The translations under genes and the position numbers were made by a program. Source: Patescibacteria group bacterium (lineage in GTDB: Bacteria > Patescibacteriota > Gracilibacteria > Peribacterales > Peribacteraceae). From it: a stretch of 32,797 nucleotides of DNA. Positions 23,613 to 31,296 of this stretch are shown one piece after another. The stretch is taken from assembly GCA_023263945.1 (NCBI GenBank), contig JALQTW010000005.1:1-32797 (forward strand), written 5' to 3'. The notes under the pieces were generated by a model, which saw only the letters and a program-made list of their open reading frames with translations, did not search any database and was not told where the DNA came from. The first letter of the stretch is position 1; each line of letters opens with the position of its first letter.

Positions 23613-26087
23613 TTACGCTCCAATGCGTCGAATGATTTCGCGACTCACAAAGTCTTTGTCGCGTCCGTACTTCAGCCGGGAGAGTTGTTTGAATGCTTCC
23701 GTTGCCTGTGCATCTTTTGCGTACGTTGTTTCCAGCCATGGGCGTGGAACTTCGATGGAAAACGGACGGGAAGGCTGGCCATCAATGCTCAGTTTGATGC
23801 AACCGCGGAAAGCATCCACATTCACCAAATCTGCCTCACTGAACACGGGGGCCATTTCTTTTGCACAGAATTCTGCATCCTGCGGACCAATCTTATAGAA
23901 CATCATACTTCCCACGTTGCCGAACACGGCACCTTTTAAATTCACCGCACCGGACAATTTATTGTCTTTCTCCAACTGATCGAGGTATTGGTGCGCTATA
24001 ACGAGACCAAGACGGTACTTACGCGCTTCGGAGAGGATCGATTCAATGGAATCCGTCACGTAGTTCTGGAATTCATCGATGTACAGGAAGAAATCTTTTC
24101 TCTGCTCTGCGCTTTGGCGCTGGCGTCGCATGGAGGCCACCTGAATCTTGTTCACAATAATCATTCCAAGGAGCTTTGAGTTAATGTCTCCTACAAGTCC
24201 TTTGGAAAGGTTCATGAGGAGAATCTTCTGGTTGTTCATCACATCACTGAAATCGAATGCGCTCTTGACCTGACCCACAATGTTCCTCATCAAAGTATTT
24301 GTCGTGAATTGCCCGAACTTTGCAGCAAAGTAGGGGATCATTTCTTCCTTCTCACGCTTTCCTGTTTTTGCCATCTGCTTTTCCCAGAAGCTTCGCACAA
24401 TGGGGTTCTTCACTTTCTGCACTTTGTACATGCCCCATTCATCGTCCGTGAAGAGGCGCACAAGGTCCGTGATTGCCCCTCCTTCCTCTTCATCGGCCAT
24501 GAGCGTTAAGCAGCCGTTTCGGAAATAATCTTGAATACGAGGACCGAAGATTTCCTCTCCGAACATCTTCGTCATCATGTTCATGGCATCAAGCGCAATA
24601 AGGTCCCTCTCCTCTTCTGTTTTTCCTTCCAGCATGTTGAGCCCTAGAGGACGCTCTGTATCGGCCGGGTTAAAGTAAATGATGTCATCGGCACGCTCAC
24701 GCGGAATGTAGGGAAGAAGATCTTCAATGAGCGACCCGTGAGGATCTACAATGCACACTCCTTTCTTATTGTGGAAGTCCTGCCGTGCCATGAGCTGAAT
24801 GATGGAGGACTTTCCTGTTCCTGTTTGCCCAATCACGTAGAAGTGACGGAAACGGTCTTCATTCTTGAGGAAGATTTTTTTCTTCTCTCCACGGAACGTA
24901 TTATAGCCCAGAAACAAGCCATCATCCGGAATACTCTTCGGCGCAACGGCCAGTTTATAGTTGACCCATTTCATCGTCTCTACCTTGTTGTATTTGATAT
25001 TGGGAAGATGGAACAAACTTGCAAGTTCGGCTGTTCCCAGGAGCATGGTCCTCCATATGACATGTTGAAGGAGAGATCGATTGGGATTTCTGAGAATAAA
25101 GTTATAGACAAGCGAACCTGTGGAATGACTCCTGGTTCTTCGGAAACTGTTTCCACGAATGAAATTAAATTGTGAGTATGCAGCAATGACACTTTCCAGA
25201 AGAAGATTTGCGCGTTCGGTGTTTTGAGCGGACGTCACAATGCGGAGAACACCTGTAAAACCCGGGTTCGCTGCCTTTTCGTCAATGGCTTTGGAGAGAT
25301 CTTCCGCGGTCTGCGAAACACGCTCGTTTGTAGGCTGATTCTCCGGTGATTTTTCGGTGGATGTGAACGTATCAATGACTGCCAGAAGCCAGCCAAATGG
25401 GTTCCACCAGCTGTAGCCAACATTCTTTTTGGGATTCAGGACATTCTGTGCTTCTTTATTGAGCTTCTTCTGCCAGCCCGATTTTGCAGGACGAAGCACA
25501 CACTGCACAGCTGCTCCTTCGTCAGTCTTCAGTTTACTGAAGGCATTTGTGATGGCGTTCAAAGGGTCACTTTTCAGTTGGGTATACGTTTTAAAGGGGT
25601 AAACGAAGGACTTTTGTGGAACAAGATACGCCGATGCGGGCACCGAATTCTGCGTAAAAATGTTGTAGTCTTCCACTTCATCAATCACCGCATCTGGGTA
25701 GAACGATGTGATCTGTTTTTCCACAAGGGCGGCAATAGAACGGGGTGCGACAACGAACGTGAGAATCTCTCCTGCCAGCGCCGCGTATTCTACAGAGATG
25801 AAAGGATGTCCTTTCCAGAAACGGTTGAATGCTCCGTTTCTCAGGCTCGCGAGCACCTGGTAGAGGTGATCCATAATACCCAGCACTTCCTTGAAATCCT
25901 TCCCGGACGAGTACTGTTCAGAATCCTGCTCTTTATCTTCCTTGCTTTCTTTTTTGGGCATGAGAACCTGCAAGAACACCAGTTCACGCTGACGCTTCGC
26001 GTCTGCTATATGCCGAAGAATGGCAAGAATGATCCAGAGGACAATTCCGGTGCCAATGATGAGGAGGAGAGCCTGGAGGACAAGCAC
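23613..26087 (-). CDS. VirD4/HerA-like membrane ATPase (type IV secretion or DNA-transfer type)
   Basis: The product has 824 aa and starts with GTG at 26087, supported by a TGC-TACGAT -10 seven nt upstream. A transmembrane helix (about 5-27) is followed by a charged, Lys/Glu/Gln-rich stretch and an N-terminal domain of about 350 residues without a clear name. The ATPase domain has Walker A GQTGTGKS (420-427), VDPHGSLIEDLL, Walker B FFLYIDEFQNY and the later sensor-like GLVIAHQYLDQL. This is the VirD4/TraG-HerA class, hexameric motors that pump DNA or protein. No relaxase or other VirB gene is in the window, so the substrate is unknown; in small-genome bacteria such genes may serve DNA uptake, conjugation or pilus-linked transport. 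Confidence 0.85.
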   Translation of the reverse strand: MLVLQALLLIIGTGIVLWIILAILRHIADAKRQRELVFLQVLMPKKESKEDKEQDSEQYSSGKDFKEVLGIMDHLYQVLASLRNGAFNRFWKGHPFISVEYAALAGEILTFVVAPRSIAALVEKQITSFYPDAVIDEVEDYNIFTQNSVPASAYLVPQKSFVYPFKTYTQLKSDPLNAITNAFSKLKTDEGAAVQCVLRPAKSGWQKKLNKEAQNVLNPKKNVGYSWWNPFGWLLAVIDTFTSTEKSPENQPTNERVSQTAEDLSKAIDEKAANPGFTGVLRIVTSAQNTERANLLLESVIAAYSQFNFIRGNSFRRTRSHSTGSLVYNFILRNPNRSLLQHVIWRTMLLGTAELASLFHLPNIKYNKVETMKWVNYKLAVAPKSIPDDGLFLGYNTFRGEKKKIFLKNEDRFRHFYVIGQTGTGKSSIIQLMARQDFHNKKGVCIVDPHGSLIEDLLPYIPRERADDIIYFNPADTERPLGLNMLEGKTEEERDLIALDAMNMMTKMFGEEIFGPRIQDYFRNGCLTLMADEEEGGAITDLVRLFTDDEWGMYKVQKVKNPIVRSFWEKQMAKTGKREKEEMIPYFAAKFGQFTTNTLMRNIVGQVKSAFDFSDVMNNQKILLMNLSKGLVGDINSKLLGMIIVNKIQVASMRRQRQSAEQRKDFFLYIDEFQNYVTDSIESILSEARKYRLGLVIAHQYLDQLEKDNKLSGAVNLKGAVFGNVGSMMFYKIGPQDAEFCAKEMAPVFSEADLVNVDAFRGCIKLSIDGQPSRPFSIEVPRPWLETTYAKDAQATEAFKQLSRLKYGRDKDFVSREIIRRIGA

Positions 26088-26094
26088 GTACTCA

Positions 26095-26103
26095 ATCGTA
26101 GCA
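26095..26103 (-). promoter_or_regulatory. Extended -10 of the VirD4/HerA-like gene
   Basis: TGC-TACGAT, 7 nt before the GTG start at 26087. No clear -35 is present, as expected for extended -10 promoters. Confidence 0.5.
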
Positions 26104-26154
26104 TGAGAAAGCGAAGAAGGGTAAGAGAGGAATAGAGGAAGAGGGGAATGGGGA

Positions 26155-26276
26155 GAATTGAGAATTTGGAATTGAGAATAAGCCCTTCGTCACCTCGTCC
26201 CTCATCTGAATGCCGAGCACTCAATGCAGAAGCAGTGTACGTAACGAATAAACCAATAAACCAATAAACTATGAAA
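26155..26276. repeat. Heptamer and octamer arrays between the ATPase and small membrane protein genes
   Basis: Heptamers at 26155-26182: GAATTGA, GAATTTG, GAATTGA, GAATAAG. Octamers at 26245-26276: CGAATAAA, CCAATAAA, CCAATAAA, CTATGAAA. These are the reverse complements of the TCAATTC and TTTATTGG units found upstream of tsf and rpsB. Confidence 0.8.
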
Positions 26277-26284
26277 CGCTCCCG

Positions 26285-26524
26285 CTACAGGAGCAATGCC
26301 AACTCCGCTACTAAGATTCCCAAAGTCATGCTGAGAGTGATGGCAATGACAATTTCGCGAGCAGTCAGCAAACGGGGGTGAGACCGTTCAATATGGGCAA
26401 GACTCATGGTTTCAATTTTTTGGCTATCCTGCAGACCTTTCCATTCGTAGATCAAAAGCCCCAACACAAAGAGGATTGCGCCAACGAGGGCCCAAGTACC
26501 GGAGGCGGGCGGAAGAGCGGTCAT
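26285..26524 (-). CDS. Small two-helix membrane protein
   Basis: The product has 79 aa with hydrophobic helices at about 10-27 and 57-78, linked by a polar stretch (EWKGLQDSQKIETMSLAHIERSHPRLLTAREI). It starts 10 bp after the tsf stop and is probably co-transcribed with it. No family is recognised; the small membrane protein could have any accessory role. Confidence 0.65.
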   Translation of the reverse strand: MTALPPASGTWALVGAILFVLGLLIYEWKGLQDSQKIETMSLAHIERSHPRLLTAREIVIAITLSMTLGILVAELALLL

Positions 26525-26534
26525 GAAGAAAGTC

Positions 26535-27308
26535 TTAGGAAAGGGAAACGCGCACGTACTTTGTCACTTTTGCTCCTCCTAACATCTTTTCAACCGTCTG
26601 CGATGGGTCCTTCACGAATGGTTGAGAATGAAGGGCATTTTCCTCGCGGAATTTCTTCTCTTTTCCTGCCATGATCTTTTCCTGAATATCGGCAGGTTTT
26701 CCTTCTTTGGAGAGCTGTTCCTTCCAGATCTCCCGTTCCTTGACAACTGCATCATCGGAAATTTCATTCGGGGATACAACCTGTGGGTTCATCGCTGCAG
26801 CGTGCATGGCGGCATCTGTAGCCTTGGAAGCATCGCCACCATCCAGACCCACAATCACGCCAATCTTGCGGTTGCTGTGAACGTAGGAACCCATGACAGG
26901 AGCTTCGATGAGATGTGATTCACCGATCGAAATATTTTCCCCAAATTCAAGGACTGCTTTTGGAATCCGTTCGTCCGCAAATTTCTTGAGTCCTGCATCG
27001 CCATCGCTCAAGAGGTGATCTGCAAGGGCCTGTCCCAAGGCGACAAAATTATCAGAGCGTGCAACGAAATCTGTCTCACAGCGCACAAAGACGAGAGCTG
27101 TTTTGCTTCCTTTTGACGCAATGAAAATACCACCTTCGCCCTGCTCACGCTCGGCTTTCTTTACAGCCTGTGCCTGCCCTTTCTTCCGGAGAATCTCAAT
27201 TGCTTTTTCTTCATCGCCGTTTGCTTCTTCTAGTGCAGCCTTCACGGCAAGCACACCAACGCCGGTGCGTGCGCGGAGGGAGGCGATTTGAGCGGGAGTG
27301 ATGGGCAT
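26535..27308 (-). CDS. tsf: Translation elongation factor Ts
   Basis: EF-Ts is the nucleotide exchange factor that regenerates EF-Tu-GTP. The product has 257 aa. The N-terminal UBA-like domain has TGVGVLAVKAALEEANGDEEKA (about 15-36; most homologues read TGxGxMDCKKAL), and the core carries the conserved TDFVARSDNF (79-88) that contacts EF-Tu. The ending …TVEKMLGGAKVTKYVRVSL fits the family C-terminus. Downstream of rpsB, the standard order. A TAACCC hexamer lies 8 nt before the ATG, as at rpsB. Confidence 0.95.
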   Translation of the reverse strand: MPITPAQIASLRARTGVGVLAVKAALEEANGDEEKAIEILRKKGQAQAVKKAEREQGEGGIFIASKGSKTALVFVRCETDFVARSDNFVALGQALADHLLSDGDAGLKKFADERIPKAVLEFGENISIGESHLIEAPVMGSYVHSNRKIGVIVGLDGGDASKATDAAMHAAAMNPQVVSPNEISDDAVVKEREIWKEQLSKEGKPADIQEKIMAGKEKKFREENALHSQPFVKDPSQTVEKMLGGAKVTKYVRVSLS

Positions 27309-27310
27309 AC

Positions 27311-27436
27311 GGAGTGGGGTTAGTGGTGAGTAGATAGTGAACGTTGAATCGTTTATTGGTTTATTCGTTTATTGGTTGACTAGTTGATTGGTTGGCTGTG
27401 CTTGATTCTCAATTCTCAATTCATAATTCTCAATTC
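27311..27436. repeat. Three phased short-period arrays between rpsB and tsf
   Basis: Heptamers 27311-27338: GGAGTGG, GGTTAGT, GGTGAGT, AGATAGT. Octamers 27350-27397: CGTTTATT, GGTTTATT, CGTTTATT, GGTTGACT, AGTTGATT, GGTTGGCT. Heptamers 27402-27436: TTGATTC, TCAATTC, TCAATTC, ATAATTC, TCAATTC. The three arrays nearly fill the 133-bp gap. Confidence 0.85.
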
Positions 27437-27441
27437 TTTCG

Positions 27442-28131
27442 CTATTCCTCATCTTTCTTCGATGTTGCGAGTTCTTCACCGACTGTTTTCAGAATGATCT
27501 CAATGGATTTTACAGCATCATCGTTTGCGGGGATTGCCCCAGAAAATTCATCGGGGTTTGCATTGGAATCGCAAATTCCATACACGGGGATACCAAGTTT
27601 CTTTGCTTCCAACACGGCGACATGGTCGCGAATGGCATCCACCACGAAGATGGCATCTGGCACATCCTTCAATGTTGCAACACCGGAGAACGCAAGATCC
27701 AGTTTGGTAAGTTGTTTGCGAAGCTGCGTCTGTTCCTTCTTTGTATATTTCTCAACCTCCCCTGTTTTAAAGGAAGACTGAAGATCCAAGTACGTACGAA
27801 TGCGGCGCTTCATCGTGGGCCAGTTCGTGATGAGTCCTGGCATCCATTTCTTTGTGACAATAGGCTGGCCTGTCATACGCCCTATTTCTTCCACCAGGGT
27901 AATGCCCTGTGGCTTTGTAGAAACGAACAAGATCGTTTTGCCGGATTTCTGCATGGCACGCAGCTCATCACAGACTTTCTGCAGTGCAATGCGCGTCTTC
28001 GAGAGATCGAAAATGTGAATTCCTTTACGAACGCCATACAAGTACGGCTTCATTTTGGGGTTCCACTTTTCCTTGCGGTGACCAAAGTGGCAGGCGTTAT
28101 CCAGAAGTTGTTTCTCGGAAGGAATGGGCAT
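27442..28131 (-). CDS. rpsB: 30S ribosomal protein S2 (uS2)
   Basis: The product has 229 aa. MPIPSEKQLLDNACHFGHRKEKWNPKMKPYLYG is the S2 N-terminus; GIHIFDLSKT, PGLITNWPTM and DAIFVVDAIRDHVAVLEAKKLGIPVYGICDSNANP are diagnostic internal motifs. The C-terminal tail is short. S2 joins late in 30S assembly and recruits S1 in other bacteria. It is followed by tsf on the same strand with a 133-bp repeat-filled gap, so the two may be separately promoted rather than one tight operon. A TAACCT hexamer lies 8 nt before the ATG. Confidence 0.97.
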   Translation of the reverse strand: MPIPSEKQLLDNACHFGHRKEKWNPKMKPYLYGVRKGIHIFDLSKTRIALQKVCDELRAMQKSGKTILFVSTKPQGITLVEEIGRMTGQPIVTKKWMPGLITNWPTMKRRIRTYLDLQSSFKTGEVEKYTKKEQTQLRKQLTKLDLAFSGVATLKDVPDAIFVVDAIRDHVAVLEAKKLGIPVYGICDSNANPDEFSGAIPANDDAVKSIEIILKTVGEELATSKKDEE

Positions 28132-28140
28132 AGCGGGAGA

Positions 28141-28265
28141 GGTTAGTGGGTAGTAGCTAGTTGTTGGTAGGTAGTAATGATAGAACGTTAGATCGTTTTC
28201 TGGTTTATTCGTTTATTGGTTGACTGATTGATTCCTTATTTCGAATTTCGTACTTCGAACTTTTT
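28141..28265. repeat. Short-period arrays upstream of rpsB, same module as at tsf
   Basis: Heptamers 28141-28175: GGTTAGT, GGGTAGT, AGCTAGT, TGTTGGT, AGGTAGT. Octamers 28194-28233: CGTTTTCT, GGTTTATT, CGTTTATT, GGTTGACT, GATTGATT. Heptamers 28238-28265: ATTTCGA, ATTTCGT, ACTTCGA, ACTTTTT. The order and the linking GAACGTT are shared with the tsf upstream region. Confidence 0.85.
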
Positions 28266-28305
28266 ATTGGGGATGAAACAGTGTCGTGTGCGGTGGAGCA
28301 GCATC

Positions 28306-28534
28306 TAGTCACTAGCCACTATTCACGAGCTACTAATTTTTCCTTGGGTTCAAACGGACGACGTCTTCTCGCACGTTGTGGAGGATTTCCCGCGGGTGCG
28401 GGACCAGGACCACGCGATCGGTCGTACGCGACCGAGATAGACTAGAGGATGTAAAAAAGGTTTGCAAGTAGCTTTAGCTGTTAGCTGATAGCTTTTAGCA
28501 CGATTCATAATTCTTGATTCTTCATTCATTATTC
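28306..28534. repeat. Further heptamer arrays in the rpsB-pilin gap
   Basis: 28306-28333: TAGTCAC, TAGCCAC, TATTCAC, GAGCTAC. 28470-28499: AGCTTT then AGCTGTT, AGCTGAT, AGCTTTT. 28507-28534: ATAATTC, TTGATTC, TTCATTC, ATTATTC. They flank a more complex central segment (28335-28450). Confidence 0.7.
28319..28441 (-). other. Coding-like and hairpin-rich segment, possibly a gene remnant
   Basis: On the minus strand an open stretch of 40 codons without ATG, GTG or TTG start contains SRGPGPAPAGNPPQRARRRR followed by PFEPKEK, a composition like a disordered basic tail. The same DNA holds two perfect hairpins: CGGTCG-TACG-CGACCG and CCCGC-GGGT-GCGGG. It could be a gene remnant, part of a frameshifted gene or a structured RNA. 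I cannot decide. Confidence 0.25.
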
Positions 28535-28575
28535 TTCCTTTGTATCTCCTACTTCCTCCATGCATCCTTTCTCGC

Positions 28576-28581
28576 TACTGT
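28576..28581 (+). promoter_or_regulatory. Putative -10 of the pilin-like operon
   Basis: TACTGT, 6 nt before the ATG at 28588. The -35 region is poor (TTCCTC at 17 bp spacing). Confidence 0.35.
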
Positions 28582-28587
28582 ATGTCC

Positions 28588-29841
28588 ATGCGCCCCCCCC
28601 GCCGAGGATTCACCCTCATTGAACTTCTCGTTGTCATTACCATTCTCATTATCATTCTCGGGGCTATTTTTGTGTTTGTAGATCCTGTACGGCGTTTCAA
28701 TATGACGCGCAATGCAGTCCGTCGTGCCGATAGCGAAGCTATTGCGAAAGCCGTTTCCCTTACGCTCACGGATGCACAGGAAGAAATTCCAGAGGCGGTG
28801 AACACGCTTGACAGGAAGTGGAGGATGATCGGGACACAGACGAACGGATGTTCCATTGCGTGCGGGGATCTTGGGACAACGATCCATGCGTTGTCATTCT
28901 CCAACTCGGGAACGTTTGTCACCGTGCCAGGAAGCTCACTCCTCGACTTCGACTACGATCGTCCTTTCACTTTTTCCTTCTGGGTGAGGCCCCATTCCAT
29001 AAAGGACTATTCTCCGTTCTTCTATAAATCAGATACAGGCAACCAAAAGGGCTACGTCATCGGTCAGATCAATGGGCGTGTCTTTATGGCTTTCTTCCCA
29101 TCCCTGGTTGCAGATGGCGCCATTACAACGAGTGTTGTTCTTTCCAACAACCGCTACACCCATATTGCCATTTCCTATAACGGAAACAGGATCAATCCTG
29201 CTATGCAGATCTATGTAGACGGAGTCTCATCATCACTCGATGTCACATTACCTGCTCAACCCTCCAGTCACTTTGCCTCTCATGCACCTCTTGTGATTGG
29301 CGGCTATCATACCTTTGTATTCCCTTCCCTTCTTCTTGTCGCCGAGGTGAAGGGATACTTCCAAGGGGAGCTTGATGACCTTCGGGCATACAATGGGGTT
29401 TTGCAATCGACAGACATCCTTCGCATCAAAAATGGTGGTGAGCATCAGGACGGTGCCGTCAAACTCCTGGCACACTGGATGTTCGATGAAGGAGATGGCA
29501 AAGAAACGGAAGACAGTAGTGATAACGATGCAAGCGGGAGCATTGCTCAGGATTCCATGTGGAGCGATACGGTTGCACCGCTTGCTGTTGTGAATACGCA
29601 GACCGGACTTCGTTACGAGTTGCCATCGGCGTGTATGGATCTTCGCGAAGCATTAACGACGAATGGGCAGCTTCCAAAGGTTCCTGTGAATCAGGCAACT
29701 GATACGGTGGAACCAACCGAAGCCATGACGTACTACGCAATCCGCAGTATCAACGGGACCATTTCTGTTCGTTCCTGTCTGTCCGAAGGAGAAGAAAGAC
29801 AGGGCGCCGGGCAGGGTCCTTCCATAGAAGTTTCACGATAG
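28588..29841 (+). CDS. Type IV pilin-like protein with LamG domain
   Basis: The product has 417 aa from the ATG at 28588. Class III signal: MRPPRRG|FTLIELLVVITIL, with the conserved Glu5 of the mature protein, then a long hydrophobic helix ending …VDPVRR. Residues about 95-290 form a concanavalin-like LamG domain (CGDLGTTIHALSFSNSGTFV, FTFSFWVRP, YTHIAISYNGN, QIYVDG, GELDDLRAYNGVLQ). The C-terminal 80 residues (…CMDLREAL…MTYYAIRSINGTISVRSC…) are shared with the next gene. Prepilin-like proteins are processed by prepilin peptidase and assembled in pili or pseudopili; at more than 400 aa with a LamG head this is more likely a minor, binding-type pilin. No pilus assembly ATPase or peptidase gene is in the window. 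Forms an operon with the next gene (2-bp gap). Confidence 0.85.
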   Translation: MRPPRRGFTLIELLVVITILIIILGAIFVFVDPVRRFNMTRNAVRRADSEAIAKAVSLTLTDAQEEIPEAVNTLDRKWRMIGTQTNGCSIACGDLGTTIHALSFSNSGTFVTVPGSSLLDFDYDRPFTFSFWVRPHSIKDYSPFFYKSDTGNQKGYVIGQINGRVFMAFFPSLVADGAITTSVVLSNNRYTHIAISYNGNRINPAMQIYVDGVSSSLDVTLPAQPSSHFASHAPLVIGGYHTFVFPSLLLVAEVKGYFQGELDDLRAYNGVLQSTDILRIKNGGEHQDGAVKLLAHWMFDEGDGKETEDSSDNDASGSIAQDSMWSDTVAPLAVVNTQTGLRYELPSACMDLREALTTNGQLPKVPVNQATDTVEPTEAMTYYAIRSINGTISVRSCLSEGEERQGAGQGPSIEVSR

Positions 29842-29843
29842 CT

Positions 29844-31289
29844 ATGTTTCATTTTATCTTTCCATCAAAGCGCCTTCCGCTGAAATCGGGTTTTACGTTT
29901 ATCGAGGTCATTGTGACGGTGGCCATTCTCGCGACGCTTCTTGGCGCTATCTTCGTTGCGCTCGATCCCATCCGCCGCATCCATCAATCTCGCAATGCAA
30001 AGCGAATGGAAGATATCCGCGCCATTGCAGACGCTATTGCACTCAAAACATCCGACACCCAACGACGTGTGAAATTTTCGTCCGTCGTAAACCGCCAGTG
30101 GCGCATGCTTGGAAAGGCAACCCTTCCAGCGCTCAATAACGACGTGAATCGTGACTCCGTACCAGGCGACGCAAACCGCAATTTATCCATCGATGCTGCA
30201 GATTATACTCTGTGGGCAGCAAACAATGGTCTCAATACAGGCTCTATGGACATTCAGGAGGCCTACAGGAAAGGGGATTACAATAGAGACGGAGTCATAG
30301 GAGCAGGGGATTACACTCTGTGGGCAGCAAACTTTGGAAAGAAAAATGCAGGAAACTACCGTGATTGCCTTACAACGTGTGGGGATCTTGGTGGATCTAC
30401 AAGCGCCGTGCGTCTGGAAAATGGCGCTACTCTTTCCGTTGAAGATTCCTACGTGGACCTTGCAAGCAACGAACAGCCAACGTTTGACCTTGGTGGTTCT
30501 TCGCTCTCACTATGGGTTCAGGTTCATGGGAATACCTCTTCCGCAATTCCCATCGTTAAAAAAGGCAATCTTTCGATTGAGTATGTGCCGACGGCAAAGC
30601 TCATAAAATTAGAGGCGTTTCGCTCTGGAGGAAATTTTCGTCAACTCTTTGTAAGGGCGGACGCACTTTCCGATGGTCACTATCATCACCTGGTGTTTGT
30701 TTTTACGTCGGAACCTACTGCAAACGTTTTTATCGATGGCACTCAGCCGTTACCAAGTCCTTCTTCTTTTGTCCTTCCACAGGATAATGACGAGCCCCTG
30801 CCCCTTATCTTTGGCGGAGGTGCGGAACCTTCTGTTTCGTTGGACATCGATGATATTCGTTTTTACAAGGCAGAACTTGGGATAGATCAAGCAGGAACGA
30901 TTATGCAAGGGGGTCAGCTAGATGCGGGGTTCCCACTTTGGGCATATTGGATGCTGGACGAAGGGACAGGATCGGAATCCGAAAACTCTGCAGACATTCT
31001 TCCTGACCGAAAAGCAAAACTGCTTGGGGGCGCTTCCTGGAGTACAGATGTTCCGTCCGTAACGTACCAGACAATGGCAACGTGTACCGATCTTGGTCCA
31101 GACCTTTCGGGTTATCTTCCGCGCATGCCCGTTGCTCCGTCTGCGGGCGAGGATGTTCCTCCTTCCGATCAGGCGACGTACTATGCGGTGCGCATTGCAG
31201 ATGGGGCTGTGCAACTTCGTTCGTGTAACAGCGAAGGAATAGAAGCTGGCGGAACAGGAACTCCGCCACTCATCGAAATGTCACGGTAG
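29844..31289 (+). CDS. Type IV pilin-like protein with dockerin and LamG domains
   Basis: The product has 481 aa. Class III signal: …LPLKSG|FTFIEVIVTVAIL, Glu5 present, then a helix ending DPIRR. The same stem as in the upstream paralogue (RQWRMLGKAT) is followed by about 75 extra residues that form a type I dockerin: two EF-hand-like loops GDANRNLSIDAADYTLW and GDYNRDGVIGAGDYTLW. Then comes the LamG domain from CGDLGGSTSAVRLENG to DDIRFYKAEL, and the shared C-terminal tail (CTDLGPDLS…ATYYAVRIADGAVQLRSC). Dockerins bind cohesins with calcium in cellulosomes and other surface complexes; no cohesin is visible here. The first loop lacks the usual Asp-Gly (N-L instead), the second is canonical. 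Convergent with glyS, 7 bp between stops. Confidence 0.9.
   Translation: MFHFIFPSKRLPLKSGFTFIEVIVTVAILATLLGAIFVALDPIRRIHQSRNAKRMEDIRAIADAIALKTSDTQRRVKFSSVVNRQWRMLGKATLPALNNDVNRDSVPGDANRNLSIDAADYTLWAANNGLNTGSMDIQEAYRKGDYNRDGVIGAGDYTLWAANFGKKNAGNYRDCLTTCGDLGGSTSAVRLENGATLSVEDSYVDLASNEQPTFDLGGSSLSLWVQVHGNTSSAIPIVKKGNLSIEYVPTAKLIKLEAFRSGGNFRQLFVRADALSDGHYHHLVFVFTSEPTANVFIDGTQPLPSPSSFVLPQDNDEPLPLIFGGGAEPSVSLDIDDIRFYKAELGIDQAGTIMQGGQLDAGFPLWAYWMLDEGTGSESENSADILPDRKAKLLGGASWSTDVPSVTYQTMATCTDLGPDLSGYLPRMPVAPSAGEDVPPSDQATYYAVRIADGAVQLRSCNSEGIEAGGTGTPPLIEMSR
30138..30341 (+). other. Dockerin type I module inserted in the pilin-like protein
   Basis: Two copies of the dockerin loop end in the same DYTLWAAN, and the DNA is nearly identical there (ACTCTGTGGGCAGCAAAC in both). 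The paralogue lacks this stretch entirely, so the module was inserted, or deleted in the other copy, between the pilin stem and the LamG domain. Confidence 0.85.
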
Positions 31290-31296
31290 ATCGTTC

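Noticed and set aside
23613..26087. Integrated conjugative element marked by the VirD4-like gene
   Set aside because: No relaxase, integrase, attachment sites or other transfer genes; neighbours are housekeeping genes.
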